Shown here: piece after piece, positions 25,224 through 33,571 of the stretch | How the letters are laid out: the number at the start of each line of letters is the position of its first letter | How positions within the stretch are numbered: position 1 is the first letter of the stretch | Assembly: GCA_958295875.1 (NCBI GenBank) | Contig: OY282379.1 | Span: 2,819,046-2,883,045 of the forward strand | Origin: an uncultured Pseudomonadales bacterium | Lineage (GTDB): Bacteria > Pseudomonadota > Gammaproteobacteria > Pseudomonadales > Azotimanducaceae | Reading direction: 5' to 3' | DNA: 64,000 bases | Program-made: the position numbers and the translations under genes | The notes under the pieces: model-generated | Databases searched by the model: none | What the model saw: the letters and a program-made list of their open reading frames with translations, nothing else | What the model was told of the DNA's origin: nothing

Positions 25224-25972
25224 GGTTTGCGCATCAGCGTCGCCAGCCGCCGCATCGGCAGCCGCCACAGGGCGCCCGCGAGCAGTGCCACATGCATGCA
25301 TGCCAAGCGCACGTTGTCGACAACCAAGCGAAAATGAGAACGACCATGCGGAGGGTAGGCTATGCGGGTGGGCATGAATGCAGGCATCTTTCCTGCCCAA
25401 CACAATCGCACCAATATCTCGACGTCGAACTCCATGCGCTGACGATGGCTCAAGGTTTCGCACAGCGGCAGCACCGTCGCCAAGGGATACAACCGGAGCC
25501 CGCACATTGCTTCCTCAAGGCGCCAATAGCCGGCCTCGACCCTGGCCAGCACATTGGTGACTACTCGGCCGTAACGCCGCGCTGCCGGGACGTCATCGCC
25601 GAACACCGGACGACCGGAGAACACCTGCTCCGGATTGCGGCGAGAGCGGCGGCAGAGCAGTGGCAGATCGGCAGGGTCGTGCTGGCCATCGGCATCCATC
25701 GAGATCACATGTGTGAATCCCCGCTCTGCGAGCAAATGCAGGCCGGTTAACACCGCCGCTCCTTTGCCACCGTTGGTGTCCCTAGTGGCCAACGATGCCC
25801 AAGAGTGGGCGGCAACGAGCTTGCGCAGCCGATCAAGCGTTTCGGCGCCGCTGCCGTCATCCACCACCAGCAGCGGCAAGCCAGTGTCCGCCAGCCGCGG
25901 CAGAAAGCGCGCGAGCTGCGAATCATGGCGATAGTGGGGAATGAGAATGCAGTAGCTGAGATCCACCGTCAT
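25220..25972 (-). CDS. GT2 family glycosyltransferase (APE locus)
   Basis: Cytoplasmic or membrane-associated GT2 enzyme of 250 residues: CILIPHYRH at the N-terminus, LLVVDDGSG near residue 37, GGKGAAVLTG near 70, and the DxD-type donor motif SMDADGQHDPADLP near 94. The C-terminal region has hydrophobic helices. Aryl-polyene clusters carry a GT2 protein, often fused to an acyltransferase; here it stands alone and the acyltransferase is a separate gene (33564-34469). A role in adding a sugar or preparing the lipid anchor of the pigment is inferred. It starts at ATG 25972, overlapping the COG4648 stop by ATGA, and overlaps the thioesterase start in the same way. Confidence 0.88.
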   Translation of the reverse strand: MTVDLSYCILIPHYRHDSQLARFLPRLADTGLPLLVVDDGSGAETLDRLRKLVAAHSWASLATRDTNGGKGAAVLTGLHLLAERGFTHVISMDADGQHDPADLPLLCRRSRRNPEQVFSGRPVFGDDVPAARRYGRVVTNVLARVEAGYWRLEEAMCGLRLYPLATVLPLCETLSHRQRMEFDVEILVRLCWAGKMPAFMPTRIAYPPHGRSHFRLVVDNVRLACMHVALLAGALWRLPMRRLATLMRKP

Positions 25973-26589
25973 GCCGCTGCTGAAGATGCCGGATAGTGCC
26001 TTTTGCGATACCAAAGCCGGAACAGGTATTCGCCGCCAAGCAGCGCGCCGATCAGCAAGTAGCTGACCAAGCCGTTGTACATGGCCCAAACACCAGTGGA
26101 CGTGTGCATGGCCGTGTATGTGGCAACAGCGCCATTGGCGATGAAGAACATCGCCCACATCGCGGTGACGCGGCGCGTGTAGGTGGTCTTGCGGTCATCG
26201 AAGCGTTCGGTTGGATTCGACAGCCGAACGAGGCGCTCAGCAGCGGAGGGCGGATACGCCAAGGTCCACAGCGCATACGACCCCCCAACCATGCTCACGA
26301 ACACCGGATAGAGCTTGACCAGTTGGAAGCGCGAGCCAGCCCACCATGCGAGCGCGCAGAAGGTGGCGATGCCCAGAAGCCCCAGCAGATGCTTGGTGTC
26401 GAGCCTGCCGACCGCCACAAGCCGCGCGCCGCCCAAAACGCCAAGAAGTGCCACGAGCAATCTGGGATGGCTGTCAATCCAAGCGTACACCAGAAACGGA
26501 TAGCTCAACATGCCCACCGCCACCGTCCACATCACGATGCGCTGGGGTACTATGGCTCGCAACGATGCGCGCTTGTGACGTTGGCGCAT
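25969..26589 (-). CDS. COG4648-type membrane protein (APE locus)
   Basis: Integral membrane protein of 206 residues with five or six hydrophobic segments, matching the uncharacterised COG4648 family that is a constant part of aryl-polyene/xanthomonadin loci. The conserved-looking central stretch is LVKLYPVFVS and TLAYPPSAAERL, followed by a loop rich in charged residues (NPTERFDDRKTTYTRRVT) and two more TMs. Its biochemical role is unknown. ATG 26589 was preferred to a TTG at 26595. It is divergent from the phosphopantetheinyl transferase with only 27 bp between start codons, so any divergent promoters must overlap the coding ends. Confidence 0.85.
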   Translation of the reverse strand: MRQRHKRASLRAIVPQRIVMWTVAVGMLSYPFLVYAWIDSHPRLLVALLGVLGGARLVAVGRLDTKHLLGLLGIATFCALAWWAGSRFQLVKLYPVFVSMVGGSYALWTLAYPPSAAERLVRLSNPTERFDDRKTTYTRRVTAMWAMFFIANGAVATYTAMHTSTGVWAMYNGLVSYLLIGALLGGEYLFRLWYRKRHYPASSAAA

Positions 26590-26616
26590 GAACAAACCCC
26601 GCTCCCAGACGCCAAG

Positions 26617-27174
26617 ATGACGGTGACCCTCGACCTCGACAACGGGCTAGGGTTGGCGCTGTTGCGTTGCGGCCGCGACGGTCGCCAAGAATACAACAAG
26701 CGTGAGTGCTCGACGCGGGCACTTGCCAGCGCCGGAGCCGATGTGACTAGCGAGACGGTTCGGTTTCCGGCGGGTTCCGCGCCGTTGCTGAACGATCAGT
26801 GGGTGCTCTCGCTGTCACACTCGGGGCCTTGGCTGACGGTCGGCGCGGCTCGCGTCAACCGTCGCCGGACTTGCTTGGGTGTGGACGTCGAGCGGTACAA
26901 GGCGCGGGATTTCGATGGCATCGGGCGCTTCTTGGCGTGGCCCTCGCGCAGCCGCAACGAGGCGCACTTCTATCGCCGCTGGACATTGGCGGAGGCGCTC
27001 TTCAAGGCGACTGGGGTGGAGGCGCGGCGCTGGTTCGAGACGTTGGATGGAGCCGCTGCGAGTGCCGCCACAAGCCGCATCCGCGTCGATGCGCTCGGCT
27101 GGTCGTGGCGCGTTTGGTGGCCGGCGTTGGTGGCGAATGCTTGTGTTTGCCTAGTGCTAGGCGTCGAGCAGTGA
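26617..27174 (+). CDS. 4'-phosphopantetheinyl transferase, Sfp type (APE locus)
   Basis: Transfers the phosphopantetheine arm of CoA to the serine of acyl carrier proteins, here presumably the two ACPs at 35811 and 37267. At 185 residues it is short for Sfp enzymes, but both metal/CoA motifs are visible: LGVDVERYKARDFDG and WTLAEALFKATG (W-x3-E-A-x2-K). Upstream is VLSLSHSGPWLTV, the usual SHS-like phosphate-contact strand. ATG 26617 follows the start of the divergent gene by 27 bp; an open frame extends further left but lies wholly antisense to the COG4648 gene. It shares GTGA with the next gene. Confidence 0.85.
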   Translation: MTVTLDLDNGLGLALLRCGRDGRQEYNKRECSTRALASAGADVTSETVRFPAGSAPLLNDQWVLSLSHSGPWLTVGAARVNRRRTCLGVDVERYKARDFDGIGRFLAWPSRSRNEAHFYRRWTLAEALFKATGVEARRWFETLDGAAASAATSRIRVDALGWSWRVWWPALVANACVCLVLGVEQ

Positions 27175-28331
27175 GCGCGTTTGTCAATGCCTATACGCTC
27201 ACTTCCGCCCTTGGCAACGGCATTGGCGCCTTGCGGAAGGCGCTGCGGAGCGGTCGGTCGGGATTGACGGACGCCCCTTGGCCCGGCAGCGATGTGCCGT
27301 GCTTTCTTGGCCGAGTGGACGTGCCGCCTGATCTGAGCTTGCCGGCGATGTGGCATAGCCGCAATAACGCGCTGGTGGAGCTCGCGTTGCGCCAAGACGC
27401 CTTTGCCGAAGCCGTCGACGACATCCGCCACAACTTGCAGCCGGAGCGCATTGGATTGGCCATGGGCACCAGCACCTCCAGCATTGACCGCACGGAGCAA
27501 GCGTACCGCCGGCTGGACGCCGACGGTCGTTTTGCCGCGGAGTTTCGCCAGAGCGGCGTACACAATCCGCATGCCCCCGCGCACTTCGCCGCGCAGAGGC
27601 TGAAAATCGGCGGTCCCTGCGTCACCGTCAGCGCCGCTTGCGCCTCGGGCGCCAAGGCTTTCGCGATGGCCAAGCGGTGGCTCGATCAGAATCTAGTGGA
27701 TGCCGTGGTGGTCGGCGCGGCCGACAGTCTCTGCCTGAGTGTCATCTACGGCTTCCACGCCCTGCAGCTCGTCTCGCCGCAACCCTGCCGGCCTTTCGCC
27801 GCGAATCGCCAAGGCATCAGCTTGGGCGAAGCGGCGGGGTTCGCATTGCTGACAAGAGAGCGCAGCGCCGATGCGCGCGAGCTGCTCGGCGTCGGCGAGA
27901 GCTGCGACGCCTATCACATGTCGAGTGCCCATCCCGACGGCTTGGGCGCCCGACTGGCGATCGAAGCGGCCCTCGCGGATGCCAAGCGTGGCATGGCCGA
28001 TGTCGACTACGTCAACTTGCACGGCACTGGCACTCGGGCCAACGACGACATCGAGGGCAGAGTCTGCGGTTCTTTGCTCGCTGCTTCGAGAGCGCTGGCC
28101 AGTGCGACGAAAGGCTGGACCGGCCACGCGTTAGGGGCAGCCGGCATGGTCGAAGCCATTCTATGTCTTGATGCGTTGGCTACCGGCTTCGTTCCCGGAA
28201 CGCGGAACACCGCGTGTGTGGACGCGCCCTTCGAGCTGCTGCTCGATAACGTCGAGCAGCGCTTGGAGACGGTGTTGAGCAACTCCTTCGGGTTTGGCGG
28301 CACCAACTGCACCTTGGTGTTCGGTCGATGA
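27171..28331 (+). CDS. beta-ketoacyl-ACP synthase (APE chain elongation)
   Basis: FabF-like condensing enzyme of 386 residues that adds two-carbon units to the growing polyene on ACP. The catalytic set is complete: nucleophile Cys157 in VSAACASGAKA, His in NLHGTGTRAND, and Lys/His in ATKGWTGHALGAAG; the C-terminal glycine loop NSFGFGGTNCTLV is present. Aryl-polyene systems use a ketosynthase paired with an inactive-type partner, and the gene next door fits that partner. GTG at 27171 overlaps the upstream TGA (GTGA), which decides the start against the much longer open frame back to 26799. Confidence 0.92.
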   Translation: MSAFVNAYTLTSALGNGIGALRKALRSGRSGLTDAPWPGSDVPCFLGRVDVPPDLSLPAMWHSRNNALVELALRQDAFAEAVDDIRHNLQPERIGLAMGTSTSSIDRTEQAYRRLDADGRFAAEFRQSGVHNPHAPAHFAAQRLKIGGPCVTVSAACASGAKAFAMAKRWLDQNLVDAVVVGAADSLCLSVIYGFHALQLVSPQPCRPFAANRQGISLGEAAGFALLTRERSADARELLGVGESCDAYHMSSAHPDGLGARLAIEAALADAKRGMADVDYVNLHGTGTRANDDIEGRVCGSLLAASRALASATKGWTGHALGAAGMVEAILCLDALATGFVPGTRNTACVDAPFELLLDNVEQRLETVLSNSFGFGGTNCTLVFGR

Positions 28332-29164
28332 AGATCACGTTGACGGGAATCGGCCTGTGGGCACGCGGCCTGACTAGCTTGGCGGGTTTCGCGGCAGCGA
28401 GCCGCGACGGTTTCGCGGCGCTCAGCGAGGCACAGTTCGAGCCGCCCAAGCCTATCGCCATCCCTAGCCGAGAACGCCGGCGAGCGGGATTGGCAATCAA
28501 CCTTGGCGTCGAAGTCGCGCACCAAGCCTGCGATGTTTCCGGCATCGACAAGTCGAGCGTCGCGTCGGTGTTCGTGTCCGCGCTGGGCGACACTGCCACC
28601 ACGGATTACATGTGCCGCAAGCTATCTGGCGCGGACAAGCTGTTGTCGCCCACGAAGTTCCACAACTCGGTTCACAACGCCCCGGCTTGCTACTGGGCGA
28701 TCAGCGCCGACAACCGGGCTCCGAACACGTTCGTGGGCGGGTTTCTGGAGAGCTTGGGGGCTGGGCTCTTCGAGGCTTCCAGCCAAGCCATCGGTGCTGA
28801 CGCGCCGGTGCTGCTCGTTGCCTACGACCTCGCCACCGCACCGCCTTTGGACGAGGTTGCCGCGATCGGCGATACGTTGGCCGTGGCATTTGTGATTGAG
28901 CCAACGCGTCAAGCGCAGCTTCGGCAGACGTCGCTGGCTGTCGATGCCAAGCTGCGGTTTGTCGGCAACGCCGTCCCGGCGACAGCACCGCGGGCGGCTG
29001 CATTGGCCCGGCTGGCGGCGACGAACCCCATGGGAGGCGGGCTGGCGCTGGTTGAACGATGCGTTGCGGAGTGCGCGAAGGGCGATGAGAGCGGGGAGAG
29101 CGTGCTGCGGTTCCCAGCCGGCTCCCAAGCCCACGTCGAGCTGCGTTTGGAGTCGACGCGCTAG
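28328..29164 (+). CDS. ketosynthase-like chain-length factor (APE locus)
   Basis: Short (278 residues) ketosynthase-fold protein of the beta-ketoacyl synthase-like N-terminal family (Ketoacyl-synt_2), as found in aryl-polyene loci next to the active ketosynthase. It keeps fold markers such as VFVSALGDT, SPTKFHNSVHNAPACYWA and the glycine-rich FVGGFLESLGAG, but has no Cys-His-His active-site set and no C-terminal half. It is therefore read as the non-catalytic partner that helps set polyene length. It overlaps the ketosynthase stop by ATGA and the next gene by one base, so stoichiometric production through translational coupling is likely. Confidence 0.87.
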   Translation: MKITLTGIGLWARGLTSLAGFAAASRDGFAALSEAQFEPPKPIAIPSRERRRAGLAINLGVEVAHQACDVSGIDKSSVASVFVSALGDTATTDYMCRKLSGADKLLSPTKFHNSVHNAPACYWAISADNRAPNTFVGGFLESLGAGLFEASSQAIGADAPVLLVAYDLATAPPLDEVAAIGDTLAVAFVIEPTRQAQLRQTSLAVDAKLRFVGNAVPATAPRAAALARLAATNPMGGGLALVERCVAECAKGDESGESVLRFPAGSQAHVELRLESTR

Positions 29165-30717
29165 TGCAAACGCCGATACACGACGTCGGCATTGTCGGCG
29201 GCGGCATGGCGGGTTTGACGTTGGCGCGCCAACTCCGCCAACGCCTGCCGGCCCTCGACGTTGCCGTGATTGAACACCGTCGGTTTCCGGTGCCGGAGGG
29301 TACCCACAAAGTTGGCGAATCCACCGTCGAGATCGCCGCCCACTATTTGAGCCACGATCTTGGCTTGCAAGAACACCTGCAAGCCGCGCAGCTGTCCAAG
29401 TTCGGCTTGCGCCTGTTCTGTCGCGGTCAAGCGCCGATACGCGATGACCTTGCCCAGTACGACGAGATCGGCGCCAGCGTGGCGTTGCCGATCCCAACCT
29501 ATCAGCTCGATCGCGGTCGTCTTGAGAACCACTTGGCGGCGTCTTGGCGCGGCTGTGGCGAGTTGCACGACGGGACTACCGTGCGGGCGATCGAAAGCGG
29601 TGACGACGGCCACCGGATCGTCGTGCGCGATGTCGGCGCTGGCATCGAACGCACGGTGCGCTGCCGCTATCTGGTGGATGCCAGCGGCCGTCGCGCTTGG
29701 CTGCGGCGCGCGCAACAATCCTCGCGTTCCGTGCGACACGACCAACAGGCGGTCTGGTTTCGCGTGGCAGGTTTGACGGATGTTGATGCTTGGAGCACCG
29801 ACGACGCATGGCTGAAGCGCTGTCACGGCCGGCCCCGCCTGTTCAGCACCAACCACTTCACTGGCCCCGGCTATTGGCTGTGGTTGATTCCGCTAGCTTC
29901 CGGCATGACTAGCATTGGCTTGGTATTCGATCCGCGCCGCGTGTGTAGCGCACATGTGAGAACATACGATGGACTGGTGCGTTGGCTGGCTCAAGAACAT
30001 CCGCTGGTGGCCGCGGACATCGCCGGGCGCGACGTCCTGGACCGCCATGCAATTGCCGACTATGCGATAGGCAACAAGCGAGTTTTTGGCGAGAACTGGG
30101 CGACAGCGGGCGACGCCGGCGTATTCACTGATCCATTTTACTCGCCTGGTGGCGACTTCATCGCCCTAGCCAACGGTTATGCGACGGCGCTGATCGCCGC
30201 AGGCAGTCAGGCGGGTGGTCGAGTGCGTGATTTCGAGCGCTACTATCAGTCGTTCTTCATCAGCACGCTAGCTATCTTCCGCAACCAGTACGCCGGCTTC
30301 GGGAATGGCGATCTAATGGTTGCGAAGACACTGTGGGACTACGCCTATTACTGGGGCATCTTGTCCAAGTTGTTCTTTTCGGGCGTCTTTGTGGATACGT
30401 CGTTCATGGCGGCTCATGAACCGCTGCTGCGGCGCGCCAACGTTCTGCATGCCGGCATGCAGAGGCTGTTCCGGCAGGTTGCGAAGAGCGCAACGCGTGC
30501 CGGCGGGCAGGGGCGCTTCTACGACTACACTGCGGTGCCGCTGTTCCATCGATTTCAGCAGGACCTGTTGCATGGCGACCGCGCCGCGGCCGGCGTGCAA
30601 CTGCAACACAACGTCGGCAGCTTGGAGACAGTAGCCTCTAGCTTGCGGTGCCTGCTAGGTGGGACGATGGCCGGCAAGCGCTTTCGGCCGCTCGATCAGC
30701 TAGCCGGGTTCGAATAG
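29164..30717 (+). CDS. flavin-dependent halogenase-like FAD oxidoreductase (APE locus)
   Basis: The FAD-binding motif VGIVGGGMAGLTLAR begins at residue 8, then HKVGESTVE, as in tryptophan-halogenase-like proteins. The family marker W-x-W-x-I-P is present as YWLWLIP near residue 239, and the GDAGVFTDPFYSPGGD flavin loop near 315. Flavin halogenases install Cl or Br on aromatic rings. Xanthomonadin pigments are brominated aryl polyenes, so a role in halogenating the aryl head is a reasonable inference, but many relatives act only as oxidoreductases and the key lysine was not identified with certainty. It starts with GTG 29164 inside the upstream TAG and converges on the exporter gene with a 22-bp 3' overlap. 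Confidence 0.85.
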   Translation: MQTPIHDVGIVGGGMAGLTLARQLRQRLPALDVAVIEHRRFPVPEGTHKVGESTVEIAAHYLSHDLGLQEHLQAAQLSKFGLRLFCRGQAPIRDDLAQYDEIGASVALPIPTYQLDRGRLENHLAASWRGCGELHDGTTVRAIESGDDGHRIVVRDVGAGIERTVRCRYLVDASGRRAWLRRAQQSSRSVRHDQQAVWFRVAGLTDVDAWSTDDAWLKRCHGRPRLFSTNHFTGPGYWLWLIPLASGMTSIGLVFDPRRVCSAHVRTYDGLVRWLAQEHPLVAADIAGRDVLDRHAIADYAIGNKRVFGENWATAGDAGVFTDPFYSPGGDFIALANGYATALIAAGSQAGGRVRDFERYYQSFFISTLAIFRNQYAGFGNGDLMVAKTLWDYAYYWGILSKLFFSGVFVDTSFMAAHEPLLRRANVLHAGMQRLFRQVAKSATRAGGQGRFYDYTAVPLFHRFQQDLLHGDRAAAGVQLQHNVGSLETVASSLRCLLGGTMAGKRFRPLDQLAGFE

Positions 30718-32921
30718 CAGCCCAATCGCGCCAGAACGTAGGCTGCTGCCACGCCAACGGCCACAGTGGCGCCGATGCCGTGCAAGGCTGGTGTGGTGGA
30801 GAACGCTAGGATGCCGAACACCATCGTGCTTGACAGGGCACAGATGAATACGGCGCGGCGTGTGTCGGCGGCTTCAAGCGATTGGCTCGCAGCCCTGCTG
30901 TAGAACAGCCCGTAGTCCAACCCCAACCCGGCGACCAGTGCCAAAGCGACGATATCGAACAACGACAGCCCATCGCGCAGCCACGCGCCGAAGCTGGTGC
31001 TGACGGCGACTGCCGCCACGATCGTGCCGAGCAACCACACGGTGCGGCGCGGGCTGCGTGTGAGCAGCAGCAACATGACGCCGATGACCATCGATGCAGC
31101 ACCCAGCACGGTCAGCAGGCGTTCGCGAAAAGTGGCCATTAGGGCCCGCGAGGCGTCCTTCAAATCCACAAGCTCGACGCCCTCAAGTGTGGCAATCCTT
31201 GCAGTGATGAGGTCAACATTGGTGCCAAGCCCCTGCAGAAAGACCAAGCTCACCCAAGCATCTCCAGTTTCCAAGAGATGCGCGGTGGCCAATGGCGCGA
31301 GTTCCGGCGCAGCGGCAAGGTCTTCGTAGGTGAGCCAATTCGGCGTTGCAGCCGCTGCCAAAACCGCGTCATGGAACGGCCGAAACGCTGTCGGCGAGAA
31401 AGCCATGGCTGCGCTCGCCTCTGCGAACGCGCTACGCTCGCCCTGGGTGGCGCCAGTGGCTGCGAACTGGCGCAATGCCTGTTGTCGTTGCCGCTGTCGT
31501 GCTTGGCTAGGCAACAACGGCGCGATGCTGGTGTAGCCAACCAAATCGGCCGCTTCAACCGCAACGTCTAGGTGCTCCGCCACGCGTTCCGTTCCGACCA
31601 GCGCAGCCTCGAGGTCGGCGCCACGCACGATGATCACATGGGCCATGTCGCTGCTGCCCATGCGCCGGCGTAGCTCGGCGTCGGCAGCAAGGGTCGCCTT
31701 TGGCAGCGGCGTCAGCGCGGCGAGGTTGTCAGAGAAGGGCGCGCGTACCAGCACAAACGGCGCGGCCAGCAACAGCACCGCAACCCAAGGCCAGTGTCGC
31801 AAAGGCGTGCCGGCAACGGGCGGTGCTGAACTAGGCTTCGACGCCAAGCCTGGTACCAACCAAGCCGTGCCAAGCGATGCGACGCCGATGCCGACGATGG
31901 CAAACAGGCCGAGCTGCTCGATGCCAGCCGAACCACCGAGGAGGAACGCACCATAGGCCGCCAGCGTGCTGCCAACGCCGATCCGCAGTGTGCGCCAAAC
32001 GGCGCTGCGCCCGCTACGGTGGCTGAACAGATGCAGTGGGTAGTCGACGACGACGCCGAGCAGCGTGAAGCCGAAAGCCAGGACGATGCCGTGTACTTGG
32101 TTGTAGATCAACGCCAAGGAGCAAAGACCGGCCGCGGCGCCGGCGAGCATCGGCGCGCCGATGGCGACAACGACCGCCGCGGAGCGGAAGCGCCAGTACA
32201 GCAGGGCGGCCAGCGCGATGCTGGCAAGCGCGCTGAACACAGTGGCCTCGCGGCGCACAGCGGCTTGCAAATCGGCGCCGTATACGCCAATGCCGTACAA
32301 GCGGGCATGTGCAAAACCGGTGTCGCCGAGGGTTGCTCTCAAGTCTTCCACTAGCGTGGTCTGTCCCCCCACATCGAACGCCGGCACGGTGGTCTGCACC
32401 AGCAGGTATCGCTCGTCCTCGTATTCGTAGTTGGGGGCGGCGGTCGCAAAGCTGCTCAGTGCATCTAGGCTGGCCAGCAACGGGTCGGCTGCGATCAAGT
32501 CCAGCGCTGCCTCTGTGTCCGCTAAACCAGCGTCAACGAGACGCGCTGCGAGGATCTCCTGCCATGCGGCTTCGTCTTCAGGCAAGTCCGCGAGCAGGAA
32601 CCGATGCCGCCAAGCCACTGCGGGGATCGTTTCAAGGTCCAGCTCTTCAACTTGCGGGTACACGCGTCGCACCCCCCGCAACTCGCGTAGTCGTTGACCG
32701 GCTGCGTCCGCTTCGATGGCGGTGGCCTCCGGCAGCACGACATAGACAATTTGGGCGCCCGGCCCCTGACCAAGGCGCTCGATGAGGATCCTCTGCGCTG
32801 CTGTAGTCGGCTCCGGCAGGAAGTACGCGAGATCGTAGGTGACGTTGAGGCGCCACGCGGCGACGGCCGCTAGCACCGCTGCGATGAGCAATAGCAAAGC
32901 GATGCGAAGAGCGAAGGTCAA
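30696..32921 (-). CDS. MMPL/RND-type pigment exporter (APE locus)
   Basis: Inner-membrane exporter of about 741 residues with two similar halves. Each half has a large periplasmic domain and a bundle of TMs; the proton-relay-type motifs VVDYPLHLFSHRS (first bundle) and GLGLDYGLFYSRA (second) are in the expected places. Aryl-polyene loci always contain such a protein, believed to move the acyl polyene towards the outer membrane. TTG 32921 was chosen because it overlaps the upstream LolA-like stop as TTGA and opens on the first TM; a GTG at 32978 would overlap that gene by 61 bases. Last gene of the five-gene minus unit. Confidence 0.9.
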   Translation of the reverse strand: MTFALRIALLLLIAAVLAAVAAWRLNVTYDLAYFLPEPTTAAQRILIERLGQGPGAQIVYVVLPEATAIEADAAGQRLRELRGVRRVYPQVEELDLETIPAVAWRHRFLLADLPEDEAAWQEILAARLVDAGLADTEAALDLIAADPLLASLDALSSFATAAPNYEYEDERYLLVQTTVPAFDVGGQTTLVEDLRATLGDTGFAHARLYGIGVYGADLQAAVRREATVFSALASIALAALLYWRFRSAAVVVAIGAPMLAGAAAGLCSLALIYNQVHGIVLAFGFTLLGVVVDYPLHLFSHRSGRSAVWRTLRIGVGSTLAAYGAFLLGGSAGIEQLGLFAIVGIGVASLGTAWLVPGLASKPSSAPPVAGTPLRHWPWVAVLLLAAPFVLVRAPFSDNLAALTPLPKATLAADAELRRRMGSSDMAHVIIVRGADLEAALVGTERVAEHLDVAVEAADLVGYTSIAPLLPSQARQRQRQQALRQFAATGATQGERSAFAEASAAMAFSPTAFRPFHDAVLAAAATPNWLTYEDLAAAPELAPLATAHLLETGDAWVSLVFLQGLGTNVDLITARIATLEGVELVDLKDASRALMATFRERLLTVLGAASMVIGVMLLLLTRSPRRTVWLLGTIVAAVAVSTSFGAWLRDGLSLFDIVALALVAGLGLDYGLFYSRAASQSLEAADTRRAVFICALSSTMVFGILAFSTTPALHGIGATVAVGVAAAYVLARLGCYSNPAS

Positions 32922-33571
32922 GGCATGTCGCCCGCAGCTGCGTTGGACGCTGTCTCCAGAAATCGCATTCTTCGCCACTTCTTCGAATTGTGTTCGACGT
33001 CGAAGCCAACCAGATGGATGCCCTTGGCGTGCAGATGAACGCGCCCCAGTGCTCTGCGCAGGCGCGCATTTGTTGGAACCAGTTCAATCGTCCAGTCGTC
33101 TTGGTCATTGCCGCCGGATAGAACGGCGCCGATGTCGAAGCGTTCGCTCAGTGACTCCACATCCCCCCGCAGGAGGTCGGCCAAAGCGGCCAGCGCCAGA
33201 TGCGTGCTGCGTCTGACGTCCAGTGTCGTGGTGCGGGGGGGCGCCTCTTCCAACGCCGCATCCAGGTCCGTCGACACGTTGCCGCGTGCGAGACGGCGCA
33301 GGCTCAACTGGCCCCGGTGCAGACGCCGCTCTTCGACGAGAGGCTCTTCAATGCGCATGACCAAGGCGCCATCCGCTTCGATCCAAACCGTGCCGCGCTG
33401 CTCGGCGGGTTTGCGCAGCAAACGGTTCATCTGCAGCTCGACGAACTGCACTCGCTCTGCAACCGGGAACTCCAGCGCGGCTACGCGATGTTGGCCCTCT
33501 TGGTCCGCCTTGCAGGGCCAAGTGCCAATCAACGCCACGCTGGCGATCACCGCCACGCCGAATCTAGGCAC
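32918..33571 (-). CDS. LolA-like outer-membrane lipoprotein carrier (APE locus)
   Basis: Periplasmic carrier-fold protein of 217 residues. It opens on a short signal peptide (VPRFGVAVIASVALIGTWP) followed by a mature region with alternating beta strands: VAERVQFVELQMNRL, GTVWIEADGALVMRI and DWTIELVPTNARLR. This is the pattern of LolA-like proteins that accompany the MMPL exporter in aryl-polyene loci; it would shuttle the hydrophobic product across the periplasm. The GTG at 33571 overlaps the acyltransferase end by eight bases; the frame is open far upstream but only antisense/overlapping other coding sequence. Identification rests on context plus fold pattern, since these proteins diverge strongly. 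Confidence 0.75.
   Translation of the reverse strand: MPRFGVAVIASVALIGTWPCKADQEGQHRVAALEFPVAERVQFVELQMNRLLRKPAEQRGTVWIEADGALVMRIEEPLVEERRLHRGQLSLRRLARGNVSTDLDAALEEAPPRTTTLDVRRSTHLALAALADLLRGDVESLSERFDIGAVLSGGNDQDDWTIELVPTNARLRRALGRVHLHAKGIHLVGFDVEHNSKKWRRMRFLETASNAAAGDMP

Noticed and set aside
25224..25505. Upstream extension of the thioesterase frame
   Set aside because: It lies entirely inside the GT2 gene in another frame; the ATGA overlap at 25220-25223 gives a better start and a normal thioesterase length.
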